Assembly (NCBI RefSeq): GCF_004214935.1
Contig: NZ_SFCC01000003.1
Coordinates: forward strand, 434,001-498,000
Source: Amycolatopsis suaedae
Lineage (GTDB): Bacteria > Actinomycetota > Actinomycetes > Mycobacteriales > Pseudonocardiaceae
Length of the DNA: 64,000 nt
Reading direction: 5' to 3'
Shown: positions 32,364 to 42,697 of the stretch, piece after piece
How the letters are laid out: each line of letters begins with the position of its first letter
How positions within the stretch are numbered: the first letter of the stretch is position 1
Notes under the pieces: generated by a model
Told to the model about the DNA's origin: nothing
Databases searched by the model: none
Seen by the model: only the letters and a program-made list of their open reading frames with translations
Program-made: the position numbers and the translations under genes

Positions 32364-34145
32364 GTGGTGGTTGGCAGAGGCTGGGCGGTAGCCGCCGTCG
32401 TGGTGTTCGCGCTGAGCGGGTGCTCGGTGTTCGCGTCCGAACCCGGGCCGGAGGAGATCACGCGCGACTTCCTGGACGCCCTCGCCGCAGGCGACACCGC
32501 CCGCGCGGCCGGGCTCACCGACACCCCCGACGCCGCCCGGCCCGTACTCGACCAGGCCAGGGCCGCGCTGCGGCCGGAGTCGATCGGCGTCACGCTGCAC
32601 CGCGCGCACGCGCCGTCGAAGTCCACCACCGCCACCGCCCGGTACCGGCTGGACTGGCGGCTGCCGCACGGCCGCACCTGGTCCTACGACGGCGACGCCC
32701 AGCTCACCTCGGCCGACGGCCGCTGGCGGGTGCGCTGGCAGCCCTCGGTGCTGCACCCGCGGCTGGCCCAGCAGCAGGAGATCACGCTGCGCACGCAGCA
32801 GCCGGACCGTGCCCCGGTGCTGGACCGCGACGGCGAGACCCTGCTGGCACCCGACCGGGTCGTGAGCGTCCTGCTCGACCCGGCCAAGGCCGGTGACGTC
32901 CGGAAGGTCGCTGCCGCGCTCGCCACGGCACTGAAGCAGTTCGAACCCGGCATCACCGAGCAGTCCATCGTGGACGGTCCGAAGCAGCCGGTGGTCACCC
33001 TGCGCCAGTCCGACTACCAGCGGATCAAACCGGCCATCTACGACCTGCCCGGGGTCCGGTTCAGCGAGCAGGAACGGCTGCTGCCCGCCGACAAGTCGCT
33101 GGGCGAGCAGATCCTGCCCGCGATCCGGTCCACGGTGGACGAACGGGTGGAGGGTGCCGCGGGGTGGCGGATCGTCACCGTCACCCCGACCGGCTCCGAG
33201 ATCGCCGAGCTGCACAACCAGCCCGCTCAGCCCGCCGACGCCGTCACGGCCACGCTCAGCAAGGCCACCCAGGCCGCGGCCGAGGCAGCGCTGGACGGCG
33301 TCGAGGTGCCCGCGGCGATCGTCGCGCTGCAGCCGTCCACCGGTGAGCTGCTCGCCGTCGCGCAGAACGCGGCCGCAGACGTCCAGGGGCCGATCGCGTT
33401 GTCCGGCCGCTACCCGCCCGGCTCCACGTTCAAGATCGCCACGGCCGCTGCCGCGCTGACCACCGGCGTGACGCGGGCCGACGCCGTCGTCGACTGCCCG
33501 GGCACCACGACGATCGAGGGCAGGCTCATCCCCAACGACGGCCGGTTCGCGCTCGGTTCGGTGCCGCTGAGCACGGCGTTCGCGCACTCCTGCAACACGA
33601 CGTTCGCCCGGCTGTCCACCCAGCTCCCGCCTGCGGCGCTCACCGACGCCGCACGCGACCTCGGCATCGGCGCGGACTTCGTCATCCCGGGCCTGACCAC
33701 GATCACCGGCTCGGTGCCGCAGGCAGGCAACACGATCCAGCAGGCGGAGAACGGGTTCGGCCAGGGCACCGTGCTGGCCAGCCCGTTCGGGATGGCGCTG
33801 GCGGCGGCGACGGTGGCGTCCGGCCGAACCCCGGTGCCGACGCTGCTGCGCGGCACCCCGACCGCGGCGTCCCAGGTGGGCAGGCCGCTGCGGCCCGACG
33901 TGCTCGCGGCGCTGCGCTCGATGACCAGGGCCGTCGTCACCGGCGGCACGGCGGGTGTGCTGGCGCAGCTGCCCGAGGTCCACGGCAAGACCGGCACCGC
34001 CCAGTTCGGCGACGGCTCGCAGTCACACGGCTGGTTCGTCGGCTACGCCGGTGACCTCGCGTTCGCCGTGCTGCTGGTCGGTGGCGGGACGTCGGCGCCC
34101 GCGGTGCAGGCGGCCCACCGGTTCCTGACCGCGGTCGGGTCGTAG
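32364..34145 (+). CDS. Class B penicillin-binding protein (MecA_N-type transpeptidase lipoprotein)
   Basis: A 593-residue cell-wall D,D-transpeptidase. A lipoprotein signal (FALSGCS, Cys near residue 19) is followed by an NTF2-like MecA_N domain (about 25-140), a PBP dimerisation region and a transpeptidase domain with SxxK at S354-K357 (PPGSTFK), SxN at S409-N411 (HSCNTTF) and KTG at 542-544 (HGKTGTAQF). It starts with GTG 32364 or the adjacent GTG 32367. The stop is 10 bases before map. It probably crosslinks peptidoglycan; lipidation would anchor it outside the membrane. Confidence 0.93.
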   Translation: MVVGRGWAVAAVVVFALSGCSVFASEPGPEEITRDFLDALAAGDTARAAGLTDTPDAARPVLDQARAALRPESIGVTLHRAHAPSKSTTATARYRLDWRLPHGRTWSYDGDAQLTSADGRWRVRWQPSVLHPRLAQQQEITLRTQQPDRAPVLDRDGETLLAPDRVVSVLLDPAKAGDVRKVAAALATALKQFEPGITEQSIVDGPKQPVVTLRQSDYQRIKPAIYDLPGVRFSEQERLLPADKSLGEQILPAIRSTVDERVEGAAGWRIVTVTPTGSEIAELHNQPAQPADAVTATLSKATQAAAEAALDGVEVPAAIVALQPSTGELLAVAQNAAADVQGPIALSGRYPPGSTFKIATAAAALTTGVTRADAVVDCPGTTTIEGRLIPNDGRFALGSVPLSTAFAHSCNTTFARLSTQLPPAALTDAARDLGIGADFVIPGLTTITGSVPQAGNTIQQAENGFGQGTVLASPFGMALAAATVASGRTPVPTLLRGTPTAASQVGRPLRPDVLAALRSMTRAVVTGGTAGVLAQLPEVHGKTGTAQFGDGSQSHGWFVGYAGDLAFAVLLVGGGTSAPAVQAAHRFLTAVGS

Positions 34146-34155
34146 GGTGGGGGAC

Positions 34156-35013
34156 ATGCCCACGCGAGCCCCTCTGCGACCCGGCGTCCAGTCGCCGATC
34201 CGTACCGTGCCCAGCTCCATCGCCCGCCCCGAGTACGTCGGCAGGGCGGCGCCGAAGCGGGACACCGGCAACGGCGTGCGCACCGCCGAGCAGATCGAGG
34301 CCATGCGGGTCGCCAGCCGGATCGCGGCGCAGGCGCTGCAGGAGGGCGGCAAGGCGGTCAAGCCGGGCGCGACCACCGACGACGTCGACAAGGTCGTCCA
34401 CGAGTTCCTGCTCGACCACGGCGCCTACCCGTCGACGCTGGGCTACCGCGGGTTCCCCAAGTCCTGCTGCACCTCGCTCAACGAGGTCATCTGCCACGGC
34501 ATCCCGGACTCGACGGTCATCGAGGACGGCGACATCTGCAACATCGACGTCACCGCCTACATCGGCGGCGTGCACGGCGACACCAACGCGACGTTCCTCG
34601 CCGGGGACGTCGACGAGGAGGTCCGGCTGCTGGTTGAGCGCACCCGCGAGGCGACCATGCGGTCGATCAAGGCCGTCCGGCCGGGCAGGCAGCTCAACGT
34701 CATCGGCAGGGTCATCGAGTCCTACGCCAAGCGGTTCGGCTACGGCGTCGTGCGTGACTTCACCGGCCACGGCGTCGGGCCCGCGTTCCACACGGCGCCG
34801 ACCGTGCTGCACTACGAGGAGCCCAGCGTCACCACCGAGATCCTCGAGGGTATGACGTTCACGATCGAGCCGATGATCACGCTCGGCACGATCGACTACG
34901 ACATCTGGGACGACGACTGGACGGTCACCACGAAGGACAAGAAGTGGACCGCCCAGTTCGAGCACACCATCGTCGTGACCGCCACCGGCGCGGAGATCCT
35001 GACCCTGTCCTGA
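34156..35013 (+). CDS. map: Methionine aminopeptidase, type I
   Basis: Removes the initiator methionine from nascent proteins. The 285-residue product has an N-terminal extension with a Pro-rich linker as in actinobacterial MapB, then the pita-bread catalytic fold. Metal ligands lie in [18 protein letters not shown] (two Asp), [11 protein letters not shown] (His), TIEPMI (Glu) and QFEHTIVV (Glu). The ATG at 34156 has GGTGGGGGAC just upstream. A hairpin of the dispersed GCCGTGA type follows at 35031-35052. Confidence 0.96.
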   Translation: MPTRAPLRPGVQSPIRTVPSSIARPEYVGRAAPKRDTGNGVRTAEQIEAMRVASRIAAQALQEGGKAVKPGATTDDVDKVVHEFLLDHGAYPSTLGYRGFPKSCCTSLNEVICHGIPDSTVIEDGDICNIDVTAYIGGVHGDTNATFLAGDVDEEVRLLVERTREATMRSIKAVRPGRQLNVIGRVIESYAKRFGYGVVRDFTGHGVGPAFHTAPTVLHYEEPSVTTEILEGMTFTIEPMITLGTIDYDIWDDDWTVTTKDKKWTAQFEHTIVVTATGAEILTLS

Positions 35014-35030
35014 CGGCTCGCCGCGACGTG

Positions 35031-35052
35031 GCCGTGAAGGCCCCCTCACGGC
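35031..35052 (+). terminator. Hairpin after map (GCCGTGA...TCACGGC family)
   Basis: GCCGTGA (35031-35037) and TCACGGC (35046-35052) enclose an 8-base C-rich loop 17 bases after the map stop. The same hairpin with small changes occurs at 46227-46248 and 62516-62538, and a variant at 46755-46780; most copies lie shortly after a gene end. Confidence 0.6.
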
Positions 35053-35320
35053 GTCTGATGCCAGGACCCCGGCAAAGTCAGACGGTGCCGATGTGGCGGG
35101 TGTGTCCTGTCCGTGGGTCTGGCCAGTCCCCTTCATTAAGTCTGACGTGGTGAAGGTGGCCTTCACGTGCTCTGGGACGGGACGACTCGCGCGAACGGGT
35201 CGCTGACGCGGGTGACCGGCACGAGGTGAGAACCCGGTCCACACGGTGAGTTCTGCGCTCACGCACGCGAGTTCTGCGTTCCGGCCCGCGAGTTCTGCGT
35301 TCGAACGCACAGAGCCCGAC
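35036..35320. repeat. Mosaic of dispersed intergenic repeat modules
   Basis: The 357-bp gap between map and the GntR gene holds no gene. It is made of modules found elsewhere in the window: the terminator-like hairpin and a following CTGATGCCAGGA...CCGGCAAAGTC stretch, the palindrome GTGAAGG-TGG-CCTTCAC at 35150-35166 (shared over 23 bp with 53583-53605) and the GAGTTCTGCG series at 35245-35310 (near-identical over 40 bp to 46652-46691). All lie in non-coding DNA. Confidence 0.7.
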
Positions 35321-35370
35321 TTTGCCGGGCCCTGGCGTCTGGTGCCCTGACGGCCTGCCGGGCGGGCGGC

Positions 35371-36066
35371 TCAGTCCAAGCCGGCCAGCAGCTCGTCGAG
35401 GAAGCCGGCGGCCTCCGCGCCTGCCTTGACGGGGTCGCGGTCGGCGATGGCCTCCACGATGCCGCGGTGCTCGATCTCCTCCGCCTGCCCCAGCTCCTCG
35501 TGCGTGGTCGCCGCGACGGACGCGGTGATGGCCTCGGTGAGCCCCCGGTACAGCTCGGTGAGCAGGGTGTTGTGCCCGCACGCGACCACGGTCAGGTGGA
35601 ACTCCGCGTCGACGCGCACGAAGTCGTCGAACCGGGCCTCCCGCTGGGCGGCGTCGCGCTGGTCGTGCAGGTCGCGTAACCGCTCCAGCTCGGCGTCCGT
35701 GCGCCGGGAGGCGGCCAGCCGCGCGCCCTCGACCTCCAGCGTGCGCCGGACCTCCAGTACCTCGCGCAGCTCGCTGCCGCACAGCCTGCGGATGGCGCCG
35801 GAGACCTCGCTGGTAGCCCGCACGTAGGTGCCGTCACCCTGCCGTACCTCCAGCAACCCGCTGTGCGACAGCGCTCGCACCGCCTCGCGGATGGTGTTGC
35901 GCCCGACCCCGAGCGTGGCCGCCAGCTCCGGTTCCGTCGGGATGCGCTGCCCGATGGGCCAGTCGCCCTGCCGGACCGCTTCACGTAACTGGGCGATCAC
36001 CTGGTCGACGAGCCCGGTGCGACGGGTAGTGGCCAGAGGCACAGAAACATCCTTTCGCCCAATCAT
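35371..36066 (-). CDS. FadR-type GntR family transcriptional regulator
   Basis: A 231-residue regulator. The N-terminal winged helix (about 15-80) contains GQRIPTEPELAATLGVGRNT and VRALSHSGLLEVRQGDGTYV; the C-terminal FCD domain (about 90-215) has the acidic and His metal-binding positions (DAEFHLTVV, EIEHRGIVEAI). It is divergent from a CynX-like transporter gene with only 24 bases between starts, which makes that transporter its probable target. The GTG at 36042, with AAAGGA upstream, is an alternative start that would leave more room for the promoter. Confidence 0.9.
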   Translation of the reverse strand: MIGRKDVSVPLATTRRTGLVDQVIAQLREAVRQGDWPIGQRIPTEPELAATLGVGRNTIREAVRALSHSGLLEVRQGDGTYVRATSEVSGAIRRLCGSELREVLEVRRTLEVEGARLAASRRTDAELERLRDLHDQRDAAQREARFDDFVRVDAEFHLTVVACGHNTLLTELYRGLTEAITASVAATTHEELGQAEEIEHRGIVEAIADRDPVKAGAEAAGFLDELLAGLD

Positions 36067-36090
36067 CCTACGTCTGCAATACTACTCGGC

Positions 36091-37329
36091 GTGTCCGTCG
36101 AGCCAGAACTAGAACTCGAGCGTAGCCGCGTCGTCACGGACACGGCACCCGCCGGACGGGCGCGTCCACTTGCCGTCGCGGGCGGCACGCTGCTGGCGCT
36201 GGCCGTCGTCCTGGCCGCCCTGAACCTCCGCCCCGCCGTCACCAGCGTCGGCCCACTGCTGGACAAGGCGCAGGCCGACCTGGGCGCCACCGCCACCTGG
36301 GCGGGCCTGCTCACCACGTTGCCCGGCCTGTGCTTCGCCGTCGCCGGCCTGGCCGCGCCCGCGCTGGCCCGCCGGGTCGGCATCGGTGCGGCCGTGGCGC
36401 TCGCGCTCGGTGTGCTCGGCGTCGGCCTGGTGATCCGGGTACTCGACGGCCCGCTGGTCGTGCTCGGCGGCACCCTCGTCTCCAGCGCCGGTATCGCGCT
36501 GGGCAACGTCCTCATCCCGGTGGTCGTGAAGGATTCGTTCCCGGCCAGGGTCGGCCTGATGACCGGCGTCTACACCGCTGCCCTGCAGGGTGGCGGTGCG
36601 CTCGGCTCGGCGGCGACACCGCCGATGGACGACCTGTTCGGCGGCTGGCGCGAGGCGTGGGCGGGCTGGGCGGCGCTCGCCGTCGTCGCGCTGGTGGTCT
36701 GGCTGCTGGCCGTCCGCGGCCGTCGCGGCGAAGGCGGCGGCGCGCCCCGGCAGGAACGCGGCCGCTCGCTGCTGCGCAGCCCGCTGGCGTGGACGGTCAC
36801 GCTGTTCTTCGGCCTGCAGGCGTTCGTCGCCTACATCGTCATGGGCTGGTTCCCGCAGGTCCTGATGGACGCCGGCGTCAGCAGGGGAGACGCCGGCCTC
36901 CTGCAGGGCCTGATGTCGCTGCTGGCCGTGCCGATCAGCCTGATCGTCCCGGCGGTCGCCGCCCGGCAGGGCAGCCAGACCTGGTGGATTGTCGGGCTCG
37001 GCCTGATCGGGCTCGCGGGCAACGCCGGCCTGATCGTCGCGCCGGCGGCGGCACCGCTGCTGTGGGCCATCCTCGTCGGTGTCGGGATGAGCGTGTTCTC
37101 GCTGGCCCTGACCGTCATCGCGCTGCGAGCTCGCAGCGGCCCGGACACCGCGTCGCTGTCCGGGATGGCCCAGGGCTACGGCTACCTGATCGCCACCCCG
37201 GGTCCGCTGCTGTTCGGCCTGCTGCACGACCTGACCGCCGCGTGGACCGTGCCGCTGATCCTGGTCGCGGTGGTCGTCGCGGTGCAGTCGGTGGTCGGCG
37301 CGTTCGCCGGTCGCGACCGTTACGTCTGA
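36091..37329 (+). CDS. MFS transporter, CynX/NimT-like
   Basis: A 412-residue membrane transporter with about 12 hydrophobic segments. The sequence [17 protein letters not shown] in the first helix, followed by [21 protein letters not shown], is typical of the cyanate/nitroimidazole (CynX/NimT) branch of the major facilitator family. The GTG at 36091 is close to the divergent GntR-family gene that probably controls it. Its stop overlaps the end of the convergent mtr gene by 10 bases. Substrate unknown. Confidence 0.88.
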   Translation: MSVEPELELERSRVVTDTAPAGRARPLAVAGGTLLALAVVLAALNLRPAVTSVGPLLDKAQADLGATATWAGLLTTLPGLCFAVAGLAAPALARRVGIGAAVALALGVLGVGLVIRVLDGPLVVLGGTLVSSAGIALGNVLIPVVVKDSFPARVGLMTGVYTAALQGGGALGSAATPPMDDLFGGWREAWAGWAALAVVALVVWLLAVRGRRGEGGGAPRQERGRSLLRSPLAWTVTLFFGLQAFVAYIVMGWFPQVLMDAGVSRGDAGLLQGLMSLLAVPISLIVPAVAARQGSQTWWIVGLGLIGLAGNAGLIVAPAAAPLLWAILVGVGMSVFSLALTVIALRARSGPDTASLSGMAQGYGYLIATPGPLLFGLLHDLTAAWTVPLILVAVVVAVQSVVGAFAGRDRYV

Positions 37330-38726
37330 GCCGGGTCCAGCTCCAGTCCGAGCAGGGCGTTCTCCACCAGCTCCGGCATCGCCGGGTGGATCCAGTACTG
37401 ACCGCGGGCCATGCTGGCCGCGTCCAGGCCGAAGCTCATCGCCTGGATCAGCGGCTGGATCACCGTCGCGGCCTGCGGGCCGATGATGTGCGCGCCGAGC
37501 AGCTGCCCGGTCGCCGGGTCCGCGACCAGTTTGGCGAAGCTCGTGGTGTCCTCCATGGCCCAGCCGTAGGCGATACCGGCGTAGTCCTGGATCGAGGTGA
37601 CGTAACGCAGCCCGCGCTCGGCCGCCTGCTCCTCGGTCAGGCCGACCGACGCGATCTGCGGCGAGGTGAACACCGCGTGCGGCACGAACCGGTGATCGGC
37701 GGCCACCGGCGCGTCCGGGTGCAGCAGGTTGTGCTGCACGACCCGCTGTTCGTGGTTGGCCACGTGCTTGAGCTGGAACGGCGAGCTGACGTCGCCGAGC
37801 GCGTAGATCCCGTCGACCTCGGTGCGCTGGTACTCGTCGACCTTCACGTAGCCGTCCGCGGTGGTGGACAACCCGGTCGCGGCCACGTCGAGCAGGTCGG
37901 AGTTGGGCCTGCGGCCGGTGGCCACGAGCAGCAGCCCGGCCTCGACGGTGTCCTCCCCGGCGGGATCGGACAGTTCGACGGCGACACCGCCACCCGACCG
38001 CCGCACCTTGCTCACGGTCGTGTTCAGCCGCACGTCGTAGCGCTTCGCGGCCAGCTCGGTGAACCGGGCGCTGACGTCGGCGTCCTCGGCCCGCAGCAGG
38101 GCGCCGGAGCGCGCCACCATCGTGACCGCGACCCCGAACGAGGCCAGCACGTGAGCGAACTCCGCCGCGATGAAACCGCCACCCAGGATCACCGCCCGCT
38201 CGGGCAGGTCGTCGATCCGCATCACGGTGTCCGACGTGTGGTAGTCCACATCGGACAAACCAGGAATCTCCGGGATCGCGGGCCTGCTGCCTGCCGCGAT
38301 CACGAACCGGCCGGCCGTGACGGTCTCCGCCGGGCGGCCGTCGGCGAACGTGATCGTCAGCTCCTTGTGCCCGGTGAACCGGCCCTCGCCCTCGTAGACG
38401 GTGACGTCACGGTTGTCCTCGTGCTCGACGCGGTACTGCCGCCCGCCCGCGGCGATCGGGTCGATCCGGCCGAAGATCCGGTCGCGGATGTCGCGCCAGC
38501 GCACCCCGCGCAGTTCGGCGTCCACCCCCAGCCGGGCTCCGGCACCGACCGAGGCCGCGATGTCGGCGGGGTGGACGAACATCTTCGTCGGGATGCAGCC
38601 GACGTTGAGGCAGGTGCCGCCGAACACTCCCTTCTCGACGATCGCGGTCTTCCAGCCGGCGAACCGCCGGTCGAGAATCGAGTTCCCCGAGCCGGTCCCG
38701 ATGATCACCAGGTCGTAGTGCGGCAC
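37320..38726 (-). CDS. mtr: Mycothione reductase
   Basis: A 468-residue flavoprotein disulfide reductase that regenerates mycothiol from its disulfide with NADPH. The FAD-binding start is [16 protein letters not shown], the redox-active disulfide is C39/C44 in [13 protein letters not shown], the NADPH-binding loop is [15 protein letters not shown], and the C-terminal catalytic His-Glu pair is in [16 protein letters not shown]. The lack of the usual GxGxxG spacing at the N-terminus (GTGSGN) is characteristic of Mtr. Its presence supports an actinobacterial host. Confidence 0.95.
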   Translation of the reverse strand: MPHYDLVIIGTGSGNSILDRRFAGWKTAIVEKGVFGGTCLNVGCIPTKMFVHPADIAASVGAGARLGVDAELRGVRWRDIRDRIFGRIDPIAAGGRQYRVEHEDNRDVTVYEGEGRFTGHKELTITFADGRPAETVTAGRFVIAAGSRPAIPEIPGLSDVDYHTSDTVMRIDDLPERAVILGGGFIAAEFAHVLASFGVAVTMVARSGALLRAEDADVSARFTELAAKRYDVRLNTTVSKVRRSGGGVAVELSDPAGEDTVEAGLLLVATGRRPNSDLLDVAATGLSTTADGYVKVDEYQRTEVDGIYALGDVSSPFQLKHVANHEQRVVQHNLLHPDAPVAADHRFVPHAVFTSPQIASVGLTEEQAAERGLRYVTSIQDYAGIAYGWAMEDTTSFAKLVADPATGQLLGAHIIGPQAATVIQPLIQAMSFGLDAASMARGQYWIHPAMPELVENALLGLELDPAQT

Positions 38727-38797
38727 GCTGCTTCTCCTGAGTCGGTCGATGCTCTCCGGTTGTGGAACCGCCGGGGCGGTGCGGTTGTTCCCGTGCC

Positions 38798-39631
38798 TCA
38801 GTTCCCCGTCGCCGAGAAGTGCATGATGTCCTTCGGCGAGGTCCAGGTGCCACCCCAGGTCCAGCCCGCCGCCGTGAACGCCCGCACCACCGGGCCGCCC
38901 GGCAGGATCATCCCCGGACGCTCGCGGCCGCGGTCGGTGTAGGCCGAGGCCAGCTCGGGCAGCACCAGGTCACCCTTGACGTAGGGGTTGCAGAACGGGT
39001 TGACGTCGACGGCGAGGCCGGACGCGTGAGCCGACCAGGTGGTCTGCCCGCGGACCGGGCGGCAGACGAACGCGCCGGTGTTGTTGCCGTCGCCGGTCGG
39101 CGGGGCGTCCAGCTCGTCGGCCCGGGTGACCCGCATCTCCTCGATCGGGAAACGCGCGGCGTACAGCTCGCCGAACGCCTTCGTCACCTGTGCGGCGACC
39201 GAGGCGTTGACCAGCATCTCCCCGGTGTGGGCACGGCCGTCGAAACCCCAGAACGACATCGTCAGGTACCGCAGCTGCCCGGACGGGACCGGGCACTCGG
39301 GCCGCCAGGTGCTGCGGGCCAGTACCCGCGCCGGTACCGGTTCGACGGTCGAGGCGTAGCGGTCGCCAGCCGGTGGCGGCAGCAGGTCGGCTGTGGGCAG
39401 GCTGCGCTCGACCAGCGGGGCCGGGGTGGGCAGTACCTGGCCGAACCCGTCGGGCCTGCGGGGCAGCGGGCGGGCGCCGACCTGCCACACCGGTGCTTTC
39501 GCCGTGGTGGTGGCCGCCGGGGCGCTCGTCGACGGCGGCGTCGGCGGAGGTGCCGGTGGTGGCTGCTCCGGCTGCCCGCCGCAGGCGGCGAGCAGCGTCA
39601 CCGCGAGCAGGAGGCCAGGGAGCGTGCGCAC
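38798..39631 (-). CDS. Lipoprotein with M15 (VanY-like) peptidase domain
   Basis: A 277-residue exported protein with a lipobox (LLAACG, Cys at residue 17), a long Pro/Ala/Thr-rich linker to about residue 70, and a C-terminal M15 peptidase domain. The zinc motif is [14 protein letters not shown] (His and Asp ligands), and a later His lies in DIMHFS. The family cleaves D-Ala-D-Ala or L-Ala-D-Glu bonds in peptidoglycan. It acts outside the membrane; the exact bond is not predictable. Confidence 0.87.
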   Translation of the reverse strand: MRTLPGLLLAVTLLAACGGQPEQPPPAPPPTPPSTSAPAATTTAKAPVWQVGARPLPRRPDGFGQVLPTPAPLVERSLPTADLLPPPAGDRYASTVEPVPARVLARSTWRPECPVPSGQLRYLTMSFWGFDGRAHTGEMLVNASVAAQVTKAFGELYAARFPIEEMRVTRADELDAPPTGDGNNTGAFVCRPVRGQTTWSAHASGLAVDVNPFCNPYVKGDLVLPELASAYTDRGRERPGMILPGGPVVRAFTAAGWTWGGTWTSPKDIMHFSATGN

Positions 39632-39795
39632 CAGGACAGGGTGACATCGGGTGCCGCGCCGGTGCCGGGCGGCCCTGGCCCGGATGGCTGCGGAGGGTAG
39701 CCGGCTACTCCACCCGGTTCAGTGACGTCGGGTGACCGGTAGGCCGTTTAGGGTAGTCGCACCGCCGTGCTGTCTGTCGAAGGGAAACCGGAGTC

Positions 39796-40584
39796 ATGCC
39801 GAAGAAGTCCTCGCGCCGCCGGGGGACGCTGCTCGCCGCCGCCGTCATCGGGACGGTCCTGCCGCTGGCCGGCGCCGGGGCCGCCGCGGGCGTGCAGCCG
39901 TTCGTCGTCGGCGGCACCGAGGCTTCCCTCGCCGATCACCCCTACGCCGTCTACCTCGCCGACGAGAAGGGCAACCAGTTCTGCGGCGGCACGCTGATCG
40001 CGTCCGACGCGGTGCTCACCGCCGCGCACTGCGCCAAGGCGATGTCCCGTAACGACATGCGGGTGGTCGCAGGCCGTCAGGACAAGCGCACGTCGGCGGG
40101 CGTGACGGCCGAGGTCAGGAAGGTCTGGATCCCCGACGGCTTCCAGCGGCCGGAGAGCGGGAGCGACGTCGCGGTGCTCACGTTGCGGGACAGCGTGCCC
40201 TACCAGCCGGCGAAGGTGGCCGACCAGCGGCACCGGTCGCTGTACGAGGCGGGCACCCGGGCGACCGTGCTCGGCTGGGGGCGGGTGAAGGAGGGCGGCG
40301 ACCGCTCGGACTACCTGCGCAAGGCCACCGTCCCGGTCGTCGCCGACGACAGCTGCGCCAAGAGCTTCGAGAGCTTCGACGCGAAGTCCATGGTCTGCGC
40401 CGGGTACGCCGAGGGCGGCGTCGACGCCTGCCAGGGCGACTCGGGTGGCCCGCTGGTGGTCGGTGGCACGGTGATCGGCGTGGTGTCCTGGGGCGAGGGC
40501 TGCGCGCAGGCCGGTAAGCCGGGTGTCTACGCGAGGGTGGCCACGTTCGCCAAGGACATCGCGGAGCAGGCCCGCCACCACTGA
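39796..40584 (+). CDS. Secreted trypsin-like serine protease (S1)
   Basis: A 262-residue exported protease. A basic N-terminus and hydrophobic core (to about residue 32) form the signal peptide, and the mature enzyme begins near FVVGGTEA. The catalytic triad is H78 (TAAHC), D124 (SDVAVL) and S216 (GDSGGP); the Asp six residues before the Ser (DACQGDSGG) indicates trypsin-like specificity for Arg/Lys. Paired cysteines support extracellular folding. The ATG is preceded by AAGGGAAACCGGA. Confidence 0.94.
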   Translation: MPKKSSRRRGTLLAAAVIGTVLPLAGAGAAAGVQPFVVGGTEASLADHPYAVYLADEKGNQFCGGTLIASDAVLTAAHCAKAMSRNDMRVVAGRQDKRTSAGVTAEVRKVWIPDGFQRPESGSDVAVLTLRDSVPYQPAKVADQRHRSLYEAGTRATVLGWGRVKEGGDRSDYLRKATVPVVADDSCAKSFESFDAKSMVCAGYAEGGVDACQGDSGGPLVVGGTVIGVVSWGEGCAQAGKPGVYARVATFAKDIAEQARHH

Positions 40585-40608
40585 ACCCGGGTCTGGTACC
40601 TATACGGC

Positions 40609-41046
40609 ATGACCCAGACCGCCCGGATCCCCGTCCTGCGCACCACCGGCGACCGGATCACCGCGGAGCAGCTGTATGCCGTGCTGCGCCTGCGGGCGCA
40701 GGTGTTCGTGGTCGAGCAGGAAAGTGCCTACCAGGATCTCGACGGCCGTGACCTGCGTGCCGACACCCACCACCTGTGGACCGGCGACGTCGACGCGTAC
40801 CTGCGGGTCCTGGTGGAGCCGTCGGGTGGCTACCGCATCGGCCGGGTGGTCACGGCCCAGCACGCCCGCGGCACCGGCCTGGGGGCACGGCTGATGGAGG
40901 CGGCGCTGGAGGTCGTCGGCGACGCCCCGTGCGTGCTGGGCGCGCAGATCCAGGCGGGCGGGTTCTACGCGAAGTTCGGCTTCACACCGTCCGGCCCGGA
41001 GTACCTGGAGGACGGCATCCCGCACGTGGAGATGCGCCGCGGCTGA
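40609..41046 (+). CDS. elaA: ElaA-type GNAT acetyltransferase
   Basis: A 145-residue GNAT protein. The segment LYAVLRLRAQVFVVEQESAYQDLDGRD is the ElaA hallmark, and the acetyl-CoA loop is TAQHARGTGLGARLMEAA; the end (GGFYAKFGFTPSGPEYLEDGIPHVEM) also fits ElaA. The physiological substrate is unknown. It starts 24 bases after the protease gene and converges on bioF. Confidence 0.9.
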   Translation: MTQTARIPVLRTTGDRITAEQLYAVLRLRAQVFVVEQESAYQDLDGRDLRADTHHLWTGDVDAYLRVLVEPSGGYRIGRVVTAQHARGTGLGARLMEAALEVVGDAPCVLGAQIQAGGFYAKFGFTPSGPEYLEDGIPHVEMRRG

Positions 41047-41048
41047 AC

Positions 41049-42206
41049 CTACGGCGCCGCGTCGACGATCACCTTCACCGCGGCGTCCACATCGGACTCG
41101 GTGAGGTCCGCACGCGCGGTCAGCCGGAGCCGGGACACACCGTCGGGCACCGACGGCGGCCGGAAGCAGCCGACCCGCACGCCCTGCTCGGCACACCGCG
41201 TCGCCCAGGCGAGCGCCGCGTCGGCCGACGGGGCCGACACCGACACGACGGCCGCCCGCGGCGTGGACACCGTCAGCCCGGCGTCGGCAAGCTGCGCGGA
41301 CAGCCGTGCCGCCACGGCCAGCACCCTGGACGGCAGGTCCGGCTCGTCCCGCAGGACGCCCAGTGCGGCCAGCGCGGCGGCGGCGCTGCCGGGGGCCAGC
41401 GCGGTGTCGAAGATGAAACTGCGGGCGGACTCGACCAGGTGCCGGATCACCCGCCGCGGCCCCAGCACGGCACCGCCCTGGGCGCCGAGAGACTTGGACA
41501 GGGTGATCGTCGTGACGACGTCCGGCGCGCCGGCCAGCCCGGCCTCGTGCACCGCGCCGCGTCCGCCCTCGCCCAGTACGCCGAACCCGTGCGCGTCGTC
41601 GACCAGCAGCGCGGCGCCGTGCTCGCGGCAGGCCGCCACCAGTTCCGGCAGCGGCGCCAGGTCGCCGTCGACGGAGAACACCGAGTCGGTCACCACCAGC
41701 GCCCGCTGCTTGCGGCGGGTGGACAGGGCGTGGGTGAACGCCGCGGGGTCGGCGTGCGTGACGGCGGCGACGTCGGCACGGGAAAGCCGGCAGCCCTCGA
41801 TCAGCGACGCGTGGATGTAGCGGTCGGTCACGATGGCCGACTCCGCTCCGGACAGTGCCGTCACCGCGCCGAGGTTGGCGGTGAAGCCGGAGGAGAACAC
41901 CAGCGCGGCCTGCGTGCCGCAGAACCGGGCGAGCGCGTGTTCCAGTTCGGCGTGCAGCTCGGTGGAGCCGGTGACCAGGCGCGACCCGGTCGAGCCCGCG
42001 CCCCAGCGCAGTGCCGCGGCCGCCGCCGCGCCCGCGACCCGCTTGTCCCTGGCGAGTCCCAGGTAGTCGTTGCCGGCCAGATCCACCTCACCGGCGTCGG
42101 CCGCCCGCGGTCGCAGCCTCCGGGTCAGCCCGGCTGCCGCTCGCCGGTCGGCCTCCTCGTCGAGCCAGTCGAAGACCTGTTCGGGAGCTGGACCGGATGC
42201 GTTCAC
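41049..42206 (-). CDS. bioF: 8-amino-7-oxononanoate synthase
   Basis: A PLP-dependent alpha-oxoamine synthase that condenses pimeloyl-ACP/CoA and L-alanine in biotin synthesis. From the GTG at 42206 it has 385 residues, the usual length. It shows GNDYLGLARDKRV, the glycine-rich GSTGSRLVTGSTELH, the His of DDAHGFGVLGEGG and the PLP lysine in TLSKSLGAQGG. No other biotin gene is adjacent, so it may be a dispersed pathway gene or a related oxoamine synthase. The frame continues to 42620, but that extension runs through the PIG-L remnant. Confidence 0.92.
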   Translation of the reverse strand: MNASGPAPEQVFDWLDEEADRRAAAGLTRRLRPRAADAGEVDLAGNDYLGLARDKRVAGAAAAAALRWGAGSTGSRLVTGSTELHAELEHALARFCGTQAALVFSSGFTANLGAVTALSGAESAIVTDRYIHASLIEGCRLSRADVAAVTHADPAAFTHALSTRRKQRALVVTDSVFSVDGDLAPLPELVAACREHGAALLVDDAHGFGVLGEGGRGAVHEAGLAGAPDVVTTITLSKSLGAQGGAVLGPRRVIRHLVESARSFIFDTALAPGSAAAALAALGVLRDEPDLPSRVLAVAARLSAQLADAGLTVSTPRAAVVSVSAPSADAALAWATRCAEQGVRVGCFRPPSVPDGVSRLRLTARADLTESDVDAAVKVIVDAAP

Positions 42207-42249
42207 GCCTGGCAGTCTCGCAAACACACCGGACGACCCGAGCAGGGGG

Positions 42250-42697
42250 CGCGTACAAGCCGATGCCCGGGACTGGCAGCGGGCACTCGCTGTCGTCGCC
42301 CACCCGGACGACCTCGAGTACGGCCTGCCGCTGCGCCGGGACATCGCCGCCGCCATCCGGCGGTTCCGGCCGGAGCTGGTGATCACCGGCAACCACCGGG
42401 AGAACTGGCCCGGCGGCGTCGGGCTGAACATGGCCGACCACCGCAACGTCGGCCTCGCCGTGCTGGACGCCGTGCGGGACGCGGCCAACCGCTGGGTGTT
42501 CCGCGACCTGGACCTGCCGCCGTGGCAGGGCGTGCGCTGGGTCGCCGAAGTCGGATCACGCCGTCGACATCGGGTCCACAATGGACAGGGCGATCGCCTC
42601 GCTGCGGGAGCACAAGGCATATCTGGCCGCGCTCGGCGACGCCGGTGAACGGTTCGGCTGCGAGTACGCGACCGAGTTCGAGCTCATCGAGCTGTAG
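42250..42697 (+). pseudogene. Degenerate PIG-L family deacetylase
   Basis: The first frame reads WQRALAVVAHPDDLEYG, the zinc and active-site motif of LmbE/PIG-L deacetylases, but continues at once with LPLRRDIAAAIRRFRPE, which in intact proteins comes some 60-70 residues later. NMADHRNVGLAVLDA follows. Near 42550 the frame breaks, and the C-terminal piece (SDHAVDIGSTMDRAIASLRE to a TAG at 42695-42697) is in the +1 frame. So there is an internal deletion and a frameshift. Intact relatives act on mycothiol or related GlcNAc conjugates. The 3' end overlaps the arsR stop region. Confidence 0.75.

Noticed and set aside
42207..42620. Upstream extension of bioF to 523 residues
   Set aside because: BioF proteins are about 385 residues, and the extension is antisense to the PIG-L remnant.
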